Below, in pieces: positions 1-5,999 of a stretch of 7,082 nucleotides of DNA (positions are counted from its first letter, which is position 1; every line of letters starts with the position of its first letter). Source of the stretch: Anaerolineaceae bacterium UBA2274. GTDB taxonomy: Bacteria > Chloroflexota > Anaerolineae > Anaerolineales > Anaerolineaceae. The stretch lies in NCBI GenBank assembly GCA_002347705.1, contig DDWY01000031.1, positions 1-7,082 of the forward strand, given 5' to 3'. The position numbers and the translations under genes are program-made. The notes below the pieces were generated by a model, which saw only the letters and a list, made by a program, of their open reading frames with translations, did not search any database and was not told where the DNA came from.

Positions 1-315
1 GAATTCATCTACGTGGAAGACGCGGCAGAGGGCATCACCCTCGCGACCGAGAGATACAACAGCTCCGAACCGGTCAACATTGGCTCGAGTTTCGAGATCT
101 CGATTAAAGACCTGACCGAAACCATCGCGCGTCTGACCGGTTTCAATGGTACTATCCGCTGGGACACGACCAAACCCAACGGTCAGCCCCGCCGCAAACT
201 CGACACCACCCGTGCCCGCGAGGCATTCGGCTTCGAAGCCAAAACTGATTTTGAAGAAGGCCTCAAGCGCACGATTGCCTGGTATGCCAACGAGAGGGCG
301 AATGGCAGAGGCTAA
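1..315 (+). CDS. NAD-dependent epimerase/dehydratase, GDP-L-fucose synthase-like (C-terminal part)
   Basis: The reading frame is open from base 1 to the TAA at 313-315, so only the last 104 codons are present. The N-terminal Rossmann NAD(P)-binding part lies outside the window. What remains is the substrate-binding half of an extended short-chain dehydrogenase. It starts in the conserved strand EFIYVEDAAEGI and continues through VNIGSS. The segment WDTTKPNGQPRRKLD follows, and then an FGF...EEGL..TIAWY ending. The D-x-x-KP-x-G-x-P-R-(K/R)-x-LD pattern and the final 'EGL..T..WY' helix match GDP-L-fucose synthase (Fcl/WcaG), which makes GDP-L-fucose from GDP-4-keto-6-deoxymannose. That family assignment is from memory. 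A related sugar-nucleotide epimerase is possible because the catalytic Tyr-Lys pair cannot be seen. Its stop overlaps the permease start by 14 nt, which suggests one transcript. Confidence 0.85.
   Translation, partial: EFIYVEDAAEGITLATERYNSSEPVNIGSSFEISIKDLTETIARLTGFNGTIRWDTTKPNGQPRRKLDTTRAREAFGFEAKTDFEEGLKRTIAWYANERANGRG
292..298 (+). promoter_or_regulatory. Shine-Dalgarno sequence for the permease gene
   Basis: GAGAGGG lies 3 nt before the ATG at 302, inside the last codons of the preceding gene. It decides the start: the same frame stays open upstream, with ATGs at 146 and 284. Only the ATG at 302 has a purine-rich site in front of it and gives a protein of normal family length. The spacer is somewhat short. 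Confidence 0.55.
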
Positions 316-1147
316 TTTGAACTCTGCAGCCCAGGTGGTGACCCTCAAGCCTGCCAAAGGCTGGCTGGGGATCGACCTGAAAGAGCTCTGGCACTACCGT
401 GAGCTGATTTATTTTTTAACCTGGCGCGACATCAAAGTGCGCTATAAGCAAGCCGTGCTCGGCATCGCCTGGTCGGTGCTGCAGCCTGTGCTCACCACCG
501 CCATCATGACAGTTGTATTCGGCATACTGCTTAAGGTTGAGTCAGACGGTTTGCCCTATCCGGTGTTTGCGCTTTCGGCATTATTACCCTGGCATCTCTT
601 CCAGCTCTCTCTGCAGAAAAGCAGCATCAGCCTGGTGGGGAATGCCAATCTGCTCACAAAGGTTTACTTTCCGCGCGTGATCATACCGCTCAGCTCGGTG
701 CTGGCAGCCCTGGTGGACTTTGTCATTTCGCTGGTTTTGCTCTTCATTACCATGGCGATCTACAAGATTCCCCTGACCTGGAGTGTGCTGTGGGTCATCC
801 CGCTGACCCTGCTGACCGTGTTGGCGGCTCTGGCAGTGGGGTTATGGCTTTCAGCGCTAAACGTGCAGTATCGCGACGTGCAGCAGATGGTGCCCTTTTT
901 GATCCAAATCTGGATGTACGCCACCCCGATTGTCTACCCCATCACCACTATCCCTGAAGGTACGTTCCGGTATATCTACAGCCTCAACCCAATGGTGGGG
1001 GTGGTGCAGGGCTTTAGGTGGGCGTTCTTTGGCGGCTCTCCGCCGGATATGACCTTGCTGATTTCAAGCCTGGCAGTATTGGTTTTACTTGTTTCCGGCT
1101 TGTTCTTTTTCCGGCGCATGGAAAAAACTTTTGCGGATGTGGTCTGA
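302..1147 (+). CDS. wzm: Polysaccharide ABC exporter, permease subunit (Wzm-like, ABC-2 family)
   Basis: This 281-residue integral membrane protein is the channel half of an ABC exporter that moves undecaprenol-linked glycan out of the cytoplasm. The family hallmark WRDIKVRYKQAVLGIAWSVLQP lies at about residues 41-62, an amphipathic entry helix leading into the first membrane span. Hydrophobic segments are visible at roughly 51-77, 86-104, 127-153, 160-185, 197-213 and 251-270, giving the usual six. The conserved NANLLTKVYFPR (114-125), SLNPMVGVVQGFRWAFF (227-243) and the C-terminal FRRMEKTFADVV are all present. The ATG at 302 is preferred; an in-frame ATG at 284 would add six residues. The gene overlaps the upstream gene by 14 nt. 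Its TGA shares one base with the next ATG, as expected for a Wzm-Wzt pair made together. The exact glycan cannot be read from this subunit. Confidence 0.95.
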   Translation: MAEANLNSAAQVVTLKPAKGWLGIDLKELWHYRELIYFLTWRDIKVRYKQAVLGIAWSVLQPVLTTAIMTVVFGILLKVESDGLPYPVFALSALLPWHLFQLSLQKSSISLVGNANLLTKVYFPRVIIPLSSVLAALVDFVISLVLLFITMAIYKIPLTWSVLWVIPLTLLTVLAALAVGLWLSALNVQYRDVQQMVPFLIQIWMYATPIVYPITTIPEGTFRYIYSLNPMVGVVQGFRWAFFGGSPPDMTLLISSLAVLVLLVSGLFFFRRMEKTFADVV

Positions 1148-2436
1148 TGATGGACAGCGATTTATCCATTTTGGTTCGCGGCATTGGCAAGCGCTATAAG
1201 ATCGGCGCTGCCCAACAGCACACTGACACCCTCCGCGATCTGATCACTGCCCAGGCGGCACGCATAGGCAGCAGCCTGCGCGGCAAGCGGAACCATTCCA
1301 ATGAAGCAGACCACATCTGGGCTCTGCGGGACGTCAACTTTGAGGTCAAACGCGGGCAAGCCCTGGGCATCATCGGGCGCAACGGCGCCGGCAAGAGCAC
1401 TTTGCTCAAGGTGCTCTCGCGCGTGACCGACCCAACCGAAGGCTACGGCGAACTGCGCGGCCGCGTTGGCTCGCTGCTGGAGGTAGGTACTGGCTTTCAC
1501 CCGGAACTGACCGGGCGCGAGAATATCTTCCTGAACGGCGCCATTCTCGGCATGCATAAAAAAGAAATCGAAGCCCGCTTCGATGAGATCGTGGCTTTTT
1601 CCGAAGTGGAAAAGTTTATCGACACGCCCGTCAAACGCTACTCTTCGGGTATGTACCTGCGCCTGGCATTCGCCGTGGCAGCCCACCTGGAACCGGAAAT
1701 ATTGGTGGTGGACGAAGTGCTGGCGGTCGGCGATGCGGACTTCCAGCGCAAGTGCCTGGGGAAGATGGGCGATGTGGCCGATTCCGGGCGCACGGTCTTG
1801 TTCGTCAGCCACAATATGTCTGCCATCCAGCGCCTCACCCAGGACTCGATCGTGCTCGATAAAGGCAAGGTGCTGCTGCGCGCGCCATCCGCTGAGGCGG
1901 TTGATTTTTATCTCAACCGCGGGCTTTCCAAGCTGGGTGAACGCTTCTGGGAGGAGGATGAAGTGCCGGTTTCCAGCACGCCTTTCCGACCTTTGTCCAT
2001 CCGCATCCTCGATAAAACCGGCCATGTTTCAGACTCGGTGCGCAGTGTTGAGCCGATCCGCATCGAAATTGATTATGAACTAACTGAGGATGTCACTGGC
2101 TTGCGTGTTGGATATTATCTCTTCACCACGCGCGGTGAACCCGTTTTCACCAGCTTTGATATCGATTCAGAAGAGCTCTTCAAGGAATACACGGCTCGTC
2201 CTAAAGGCGTCTACACCAGCCGCTGCACCATCCCTCCCGACACGCTCAACGAAGGGCGCTTTTTGCTGGGCGTGAACGCCAGCTCCTATGGCATCCGGCG
2301 CTACTTCCAGGATGACCAGGCGCTCTCGTTCTCCGTGGATTCCTCCGGTGCCCCGGGCACCCACTGGCCCGAACCCCGGCCGGGTCCTGTGCGTCCTGTG
2401 CTCGGTTGGGAAATTGAACAGAAAGGCAGCGCATGA
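1147..2436 (+). CDS. wzt: Polysaccharide ABC exporter, ATPase subunit with C-terminal Wzt domain
   Basis: This 429-residue protein powers glycan export together with the permease just upstream. Walker A is GRNGAGKST at residues 77-85, the signature motif YSSGMYLRLAF at 165-175, Walker B ILVVDE at 185-190 with catalytic Glu190, the D-loop AVGD at 193-196 and the H-loop His at 222. The segment LLEVGTGFHPELTGREN (from residue 110) is typical of the Wzt/TagH/KpsT-like subfamily. Beyond the nucleotide-binding domain (about 1-258), a beta-rich C-terminal region of about 278-415 resembles the Wzt_C domain. In E. coli O8/O9a that domain binds the modified non-reducing end of the glycan before export. 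The tail is rich in Pro (GTHWPEPRPGPVRPVLGW). The start could be the ATG at 1147 or at 1150. An upstream extension to 1018 is out because it would run deep into the permease gene. Overlap with the upstream stop (TGATG) implies translational coupling. Confidence 0.95.
   Translation: MMDSDLSILVRGIGKRYKIGAAQQHTDTLRDLITAQAARIGSSLRGKRNHSNEADHIWALRDVNFEVKRGQALGIIGRNGAGKSTLLKVLSRVTDPTEGYGELRGRVGSLLEVGTGFHPELTGRENIFLNGAILGMHKKEIEARFDEIVAFSEVEKFIDTPVKRYSSGMYLRLAFAVAAHLEPEILVVDEVLAVGDADFQRKCLGKMGDVADSGRTVLFVSHNMSAIQRLTQDSIVLDKGKVLLRAPSAEAVDFYLNRGLSKLGERFWEEDEVPVSSTPFRPLSIRILDKTGHVSDSVRSVEPIRIEIDYELTEDVTGLRVGYYLFTTRGEPVFTSFDIDSEELFKEYTARPKGVYTSRCTIPPDTLNEGRFLLGVNASSYGIRRYFQDDQALSFSVDSSGAPGTHWPEPRPGPVRPVLGWEIEQKGSA
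2384..2401 (+). repeat. Perfect 9-bp tandem duplication in the wzt tail
   Basis: GTCCTGTGC occurs twice back to back. The unit is three codons long, so the frame is kept, and it yields the doubled P-V pattern in GPVRPVLG. It follows a GC-rich stretch with two short palindromes: GGTGCCC-C-GGGCACC at 2347-2361 and CCCGGCCGGG at 2375-2384. This is probably local slippage or codon-level coincidence in a Pro-rich tail. Confidence 0.6.
2422..2426 (+). promoter_or_regulatory. Weak Shine-Dalgarno sequence for the 2433 gene
   Basis: AAAGG lies 6 nt before the ATG at 2433, inside the last codons of wzt. The site is weak, and the 4-nt ATGA overlap of stop and start suggests that re-initiating ribosomes supply much of the translation. 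Confidence 0.4.
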
Positions 2437-4100
2437 TGAAAAAGCTCCTGAAGAATCTGCTTGGTAAATTGCCTTTTGCCGCAGAAGCATATTGGATCTT
2501 CGAGGGCTCCAAAAAACCCTGGAACGCCCATTATCAGCTCGCCGGACTGCAGGAAGTCTTGCCGCAAGCTGTGGCGGAAGTAAAACAATTCGGGCTTATT
2601 GCTGACCCACCAGAAAGGGTCTGTATTTTCGCCACGCTGCACTACTGGATCGAGCAGGCTGGACTGGTGGCGCTGGCGCTCACTGGGCAGGGGCACCAGG
2701 TGGAACTTTCTTATCTGCCCTATGCTGAGTGGGACAAACCCATCTCCAGTTTTGATCTGCGCATGCAGCACCTCTACAGTCAGCAGGTTCTTTTACCTGC
2801 TGGTGATGTGATGGGCGTTGTTCCCCTGATGGATTTCCCTTCTTATACCAATGATTCGGAAGAAAAAGTCAGCTTATCGGACTATCCTCCTGAGCTGAAG
2901 GAGATCATACGGCAGGTCTCGGACTATGACACGCAGTACACCCTGCAGGTAGAAGAAACAGACACCAGGAGCAAGCTCTACAAGCTGCGCCTCAAGCGCA
3001 ACACCCAGGCAGCCATGGCGCTGTATGACTGGCTGGCGGCATCCCAACCTGATGTGCTCATCCTGCCCAACGGTACGATCCTTGAAATGGGCGTGGCTTA
3101 TCAGATCGCCCAACTGCTCGGCATCAAGACGATCACCTTTGAGTTTGCCGATCAGCGCGAACGCATCTGGCTGGCGCAGGACGACGAGATCATGAGCCAC
3201 CACACCAATGAGCTCTGGCAGGGCTTGGGCGGGCAGCCGCTCCCCGAGGCCGCGCGAAAAGCTGTGGGAGACCTCACTTTTGCGCGCAAAAGCGCAAAAG
3301 TGTGGGGCGACTTCGCCCGCCAGTGGCAGCAAGCTCCCGCCCGCGGCGGCTCTGAGGTGCGCCAGGCATTAGGCCTCGATGAGCGCCCAGTGGCGCTGCT
3401 GGCTACCAACGTGCTCGGCGACAGCCTCACACTCGGCCGCCAGCGCATCTCGGAAACCATGGCAGAGATGATCGTGGGCACCATCCGCTGGTTCCTCAGT
3501 CACCCGGAAGTACAGCTGGTGATCCGTGTGCATCCCGGCGAGCTAAAGACGCATGGCACCTCGATGGTGGACGTGATTGAAAAGAACTTCCCCAAACTGC
3601 CCGAACACATTCACGTTGTGCGCCCCGGGGACGAAACCAACACCTACGACCTGGTGGAGACGACCGACTTTGGCATCGTCTACACCACCACCGTCGGGCT
3701 CGAAATGGCAATGACCGGGCTGCCAGTGGTGGTCACCGGAAAAACCCACTACGCCGAAAAAGGTTTCACGTCAGACCCAGCCAGCTGGCAGGATTACGAA
3801 AGCATGCTCTCCAAGCTCGCGGCTGACCCCGCCGCCATGCGCCTGAGCCAAAAACAGGTAGAGCAAGCCTGGCTTTATGCGTATCTGTTCTTCTTCGAGT
3901 TTTCACTGCCCTTCCCGTGGCATCTGCTGTGGCTGCACGAGGACTTTCAAGCCCGCCCGATGCGTTTTGTGCTCTCGCCCGAGGGGCAGCAGCGCTACGC
4001 CCAGACCTTTGGCTACTTGCTGGGCAAGCCGTTGGACTGGGCAGCCCGCGGATTGGCAAGACTGCCTTCACTTTCAGAACAAGAGGAGACTCCCCAATGA
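2433..4100 (+). CDS. Capsule polysaccharide synthesis-like protein, putative GT-B glycosyltransferase
   Basis: This is a 555-residue, apparently soluble protein with no signal peptide. The C-terminal half has the pattern I know from capsule-synthesis proteins (Capsule_synth, KpsC/KpsS-like). It contains VIRVHPGE at residues 363-370, then a VVRPGDETNTYDLVETTDFGIVYTT-type segment with YTTTVGLEMA at 417-426, and HYAEKGFT at 439-446. In that family the His-Pro, (S/T)T-x-G-x-E and HY-x-x-GFT motifs line the nucleotide-sugar pocket of a GT-B fold, with CMP-Kdo as donor in KpsC/KpsS. The N-terminal half (about 1-330, including HYWIEQ from residue 70) is less familiar to me. I infer cytoplasmic transfer of a sugar onto the exported glycan or its lipid linker. 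Donor and acceptor cannot be told. The start overlaps the wzt stop (ATGA), and ATG at 2436 is an alternative. A perfect palindrome lies inside at 3275-3302. Confidence 0.7.
   Translation: MMKKLLKNLLGKLPFAAEAYWIFEGSKKPWNAHYQLAGLQEVLPQAVAEVKQFGLIADPPERVCIFATLHYWIEQAGLVALALTGQGHQVELSYLPYAEWDKPISSFDLRMQHLYSQQVLLPAGDVMGVVPLMDFPSYTNDSEEKVSLSDYPPELKEIIRQVSDYDTQYTLQVEETDTRSKLYKLRLKRNTQAAMALYDWLAASQPDVLILPNGTILEMGVAYQIAQLLGIKTITFEFADQRERIWLAQDDEIMSHHTNELWQGLGGQPLPEAARKAVGDLTFARKSAKVWGDFARQWQQAPARGGSEVRQALGLDERPVALLATNVLGDSLTLGRQRISETMAEMIVGTIRWFLSHPEVQLVIRVHPGELKTHGTSMVDVIEKNFPKLPEHIHVVRPGDETNTYDLVETTDFGIVYTTTVGLEMAMTGLPVVVTGKTHYAEKGFTSDPASWQDYESMLSKLAADPAAMRLSQKQVEQAWLYAYLFFFEFSLPFPWHLLWLHEDFQARPMRFVLSPEGQQRYAQTFGYLLGKPLDWAARGLARLPSLSEQEETPQ
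3275..3302 (+). repeat. Perfect inverted repeat with two mutually exclusive pairings
   Basis: CACTTTTGCG at 3275-3284 is exactly complementary to CGCAAAAGTG at 3293-3302, giving a 10-bp stem with an 8-nt loop. The same left arm can instead pair with the neighbouring CGCAAAAG at 3285-3292, so that 3277-3292 is a perfect 16-bp palindrome. The element therefore consists of one left arm and two tandem copies of CGCAAAAG competing for it. It lies in frame within the 2433-4100 gene and encodes LTFARKSAKV. No U-run follows, so it does not look like an intrinsic terminator. Confidence 0.85.
4082..4088 (+). promoter_or_regulatory. Shine-Dalgarno sequence for the methyltransferase gene
   Basis: AGAGGAG lies 8 nt before the ATG at 4097. 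It fixes the start of the methyltransferase and rules out the long in-frame extension back to 3917. Confidence 0.8.
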
Positions 4101-4957
4101 GTCCGGATTCCGTCAAAAAAGAAATCGGTCAGTTCTACGACCAGATCGGCTGGCAGCTGGAAGGCGAGGGCGTTTATCAAAACGCGCGCTACGAAGATCT
4201 GCGCCCGGTTTCATCCGAGTACATTCACCGCTGCCATATGCGCGTCAAACGCCATCTCGCGCCAACGGGAGACTTCCTGCTGGATGCTGGCTCTGGTCCG
4301 GTGCAGTACGACGAATACCTGGCCTATTCTCAGGATTATCGCTACCGGGTCTGTATGGACCTTTCGGTGGTTGCCCTGCAGGAAGCCCACAAGCGCCTGG
4401 GTGATAAGGGCGTCTACGTCAACGCTGATATTGCCAACCTGCCTTTCAAAGACGACACCTTTGATGGGATTGTCTCACTGCACACCATCCACCACGTGCC
4501 GATCGAGGAAAAAGTCGGCGTTTACAAAGGTCTGCATCGCACCCTCAAACCTGGACGCACTATGGTGACCGTGGATGGCTGGGCGGAAGTGCCTTTGGGG
4601 AAGGCAATGAATTTCGTCATGCGCATTACCGATCGCCTGCGCCTCTGGACGGGTAAAGAAGCCCCCAAGATGCCCCCGGATGTGCAGACAAACGGGCAAA
4701 ATGGTGAAGCCGTTAAGCTCCCAACGGGCACTTTTGTGCTCAAAACCAGCGCGAAATGGTTCCACAGCGTTATGAAAGACCAACTGCCCTACGAGATTCG
4801 CGTTTGGCGCAGTGTATCGGTAAAATTCTTGCGTTCAGTGATCCAACCCGAATGGGGCGGGCGCTTCTGGCTTAGAGTACTGTACCGGTTTGAAGAGTGG
4901 TTCCCTCATTACTTCGGCGAAAAAGGGCAGTATCCGCTGATAATCATTAAAAAGTAA
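4097..4957 (+). CDS. Class I SAM-dependent methyltransferase
   Basis: This 286-residue protein has a Rossmann-type methyltransferase core (Methyltransf_11-like). Motif I is LLDAGSGP at about residues 61-68, with the glycine-rich loop D63-x-G65-x-G67. The acidic residue ending strand 2 is Asp88 in CMDLS. NADIANLPF (109-117) is the adenine-side motif, and FDGIVSLHTIHHVP (122-135) is the strand-4 region, followed by LHRTLKPG. About 100 residues follow the core. They are rich in Trp, Arg and Phe and may bind the acceptor or the membrane surface. The position in an ABC-transporter glycan operon suggests O- or N-methylation of a sugar, possibly a terminal cap, but the acceptor is unknown. No kinase domain is fused to it, unlike WbdD of E. 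coli O9a. The start overlaps the previous stop by 4 nt (ATGA) and has a good ribosome-binding site. Confidence 0.85.
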   Translation: MSPDSVKKEIGQFYDQIGWQLEGEGVYQNARYEDLRPVSSEYIHRCHMRVKRHLAPTGDFLLDAGSGPVQYDEYLAYSQDYRYRVCMDLSVVALQEAHKRLGDKGVYVNADIANLPFKDDTFDGIVSLHTIHHVPIEEKVGVYKGLHRTLKPGRTMVTVDGWAEVPLGKAMNFVMRITDRLRLWTGKEAPKMPPDVQTNGQNGEAVKLPTGTFVLKTSAKWFHSVMKDQLPYEIRVWRSVSVKFLRSVIQPEWGGRFWLRVLYRFEEWFPHYFGEKGQYPLIIIKK

Positions 4958-4974
4958 AAAAGCGCTAAAGCGTC

Positions 4975-4980
4975 AAGGAG
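4975..4980 (+). promoter_or_regulatory. Shine-Dalgarno sequence for pseB
   Basis: AAGGAG lies 5 nt before the ATG at 4986, in the 28-nt gap after the methyltransferase gene. The gap is AT-rich, and I see no convincing promoter or terminator in it. The strong site suits a gene that is not translationally coupled to its upstream neighbour. Confidence 0.85.
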
Positions 4981-4985
4981 AAATT

Positions 4986-5999
4986 ATGGATTGGCAGAAT
5001 AAAGTTGTCTTGGTTACCGGCGGCACCGGATCTTTTGGAAAGAAATTCATCCGCCTGATGCTGGATGAGTATCACCCGGCAAAGATCATCGTTTTTAGCC
5101 GGGATGAGTTGAAACAGCACGAAATGCGCACCAGCGGCGGCTTTGACCACCCCTCGATCCGTTACTTCATCGGCGACGTGCGCGACCGCGAGCGCCTTTC
5201 GCGCGCCTTTTACGGCGTGGATATCGTGGTGCACACTGCCGCGCTCAAGCAGGTGCCGGCCTGTGAGTACAACCCAATGGAAGCCATCAAGACCAACATC
5301 CTCGGTTCCAGCAACGTGATTGAAGCGGCGATCGAGAACGGCGTCAGCAAGGTGATGGCGCTTTCCACCGACAAAGCCGTCAATCCGGTCAACCTCTACG
5401 GAGCCACCAAGCTGGCTGCTGAGAAGTTGATGGTCCAGAGCAACGCCTATGCCGGCGGACGCAACACGCGCATTTCCTGCACACGCTATGGCAATGTGGT
5501 CGGCTCGCGCGGTTCAGTCGTCCCCCTGTTCATCAAACAGCGCCCCAGCGGCGTCCTGACCATCACAGACGACCGCATGACGCGCTTCTGGATCTCCCTG
5601 GAGCAAGGCGCGCGCTTTGTGATCCGCTGCATCGAGCAGATGCAGGGCGGAGAACTCTTTGTGCCAAAGATCCCGAGCATGAAAATGACGGATCTTGCCA
5701 AGGCTATGGCGCCTGAAGCGGAGATTCGCATCATCGGCATTCGTCCGGGCGAGAAACTTCACGAATCCTTGATCTCCGAAGACGAAGCCCGCACCACCGT
5801 GGAGTTGGATGACATGTTTGTGGTCCAGCCGGCCGGCGAACCGCTCTGGTTTGGTCACGCCTGGACTGAGAAAGGTCGCGCTTTGCCTGATGGCTTCACC
5901 TATACCAGCGCGAACAACACCGAGTGGCTGGATGTGGATGGCATCAACGCCATCCTCAAACCGATCGAAGCAGAACTGGCAGCGGAAGTGAAGAAATAA
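4986..5999 (+). CDS. pseB: UDP-N-acetylglucosamine 4,6-dehydratase (inverting), PseB type
   Basis: This 337-residue extended SDR enzyme is close to the family's usual length of about 330. It is expected to turn UDP-GlcNAc into UDP-2-acetamido-2,6-dideoxy-beta-L-arabino-hexos-4-ulose in the cytoplasm, the first step towards pseudaminic acid. The NADP-binding loop is TGGTGSFG (11-18). The active site is STDKAVNPVNLYGATK, with Asp129, Lys130 and Tyr138 spaced as in Helicobacter pylori FlaA1/PseB (Asp132, Lys133, Tyr141). HTAALKQVPACEYNPMEA, YGNVVGSRGSVVP, MTRFWISLEQG (from 198) and GIRPGEKLHE complete the family pattern. The Tyr in YGATK argues against CapE/FnlA-type dehydratases of the L-FucNAc route, which as I recall carry Met there. 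It overlaps the next gene by 1 nt (TAATG). The usual partner aminotransferase PseC is not next to it. Confidence 0.93.
   Translation: MDWQNKVVLVTGGTGSFGKKFIRLMLDEYHPAKIIVFSRDELKQHEMRTSGGFDHPSIRYFIGDVRDRERLSRAFYGVDIVVHTAALKQVPACEYNPMEAIKTNILGSSNVIEAAIENGVSKVMALSTDKAVNPVNLYGATKLAAEKLMVQSNAYAGGRNTRISCTRYGNVVGSRGSVVPLFIKQRPSGVLTITDDRMTRFWISLEQGARFVIRCIEQMQGGELFVPKIPSMKMTDLAKAMAPEAEIRIIGIRPGEKLHESLISEDEARTTVELDDMFVVQPAGEPLWFGHAWTEKGRALPDGFTYTSANNTEWLDVDGINAILKPIEAELAAEVKK

Noticed and set aside
1..6. Window starts exactly with an EcoRI site (GAATTC), suggesting a cloned restriction fragment
   Set aside because: The bases encode the expected Glu-Phe of the epimerase motif, a second GAATTC is present at 6710-6715, and the right end is not a site. 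Coincidence or clone origin cannot be told apart.
146..301. N-terminal extension of the permease to an ATG at 146
   Set aside because: It would overlap the epimerase by 170 nt, add a low-complexity Pro/Ser/Ala stretch not seen in Wzm proteins, and ignore the good ribosome-binding site before 302.
1162..2025. Long open frame of 287 codons on the minus strand
   Set aside because: It is antisense to wzt, whose motifs are unmistakable on the + strand. The antisense protein has no recognisable domain and is explained by the GC-rich codon pattern of wzt.
3275..3302. The palindrome as a transcription terminator
   Set aside because: The right arm is followed by TGGGGCG rather than a T-run, and it lies in the middle of an intact gene.
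4939..4944. GATAAT as a possible -10 box for a promoter before pseB
   Set aside because: There is no acceptable -35 hexamer at 16-18 nt upstream (4916-4921 reads GGCGAA), and the site lies within the codons of the methyltransferase gene.
4961..4973. Small inverted repeat CGCT-AA-AGCG in the gap before pseB as a terminator
   Set aside because: The stem is only 4 bp and no T-run follows it. It is too weak for an intrinsic terminator.
5924..5998. Longer start for the reductase at 5924
   Set aside because: The extra residues are the shifted reading of the end of pseB. The Rossmann loop begins right after the ATG at 5999, as usual for this family.
4986..5999. Identity as CapE/FnlA (UDP-L-FucNAc pathway dehydratase)
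   Set aside because: The active-site Tyr of YGATK is PseB-like. The next genes are a plain reductase and a NeuB-family protein, not the CapF and CapG partners of that pathway.
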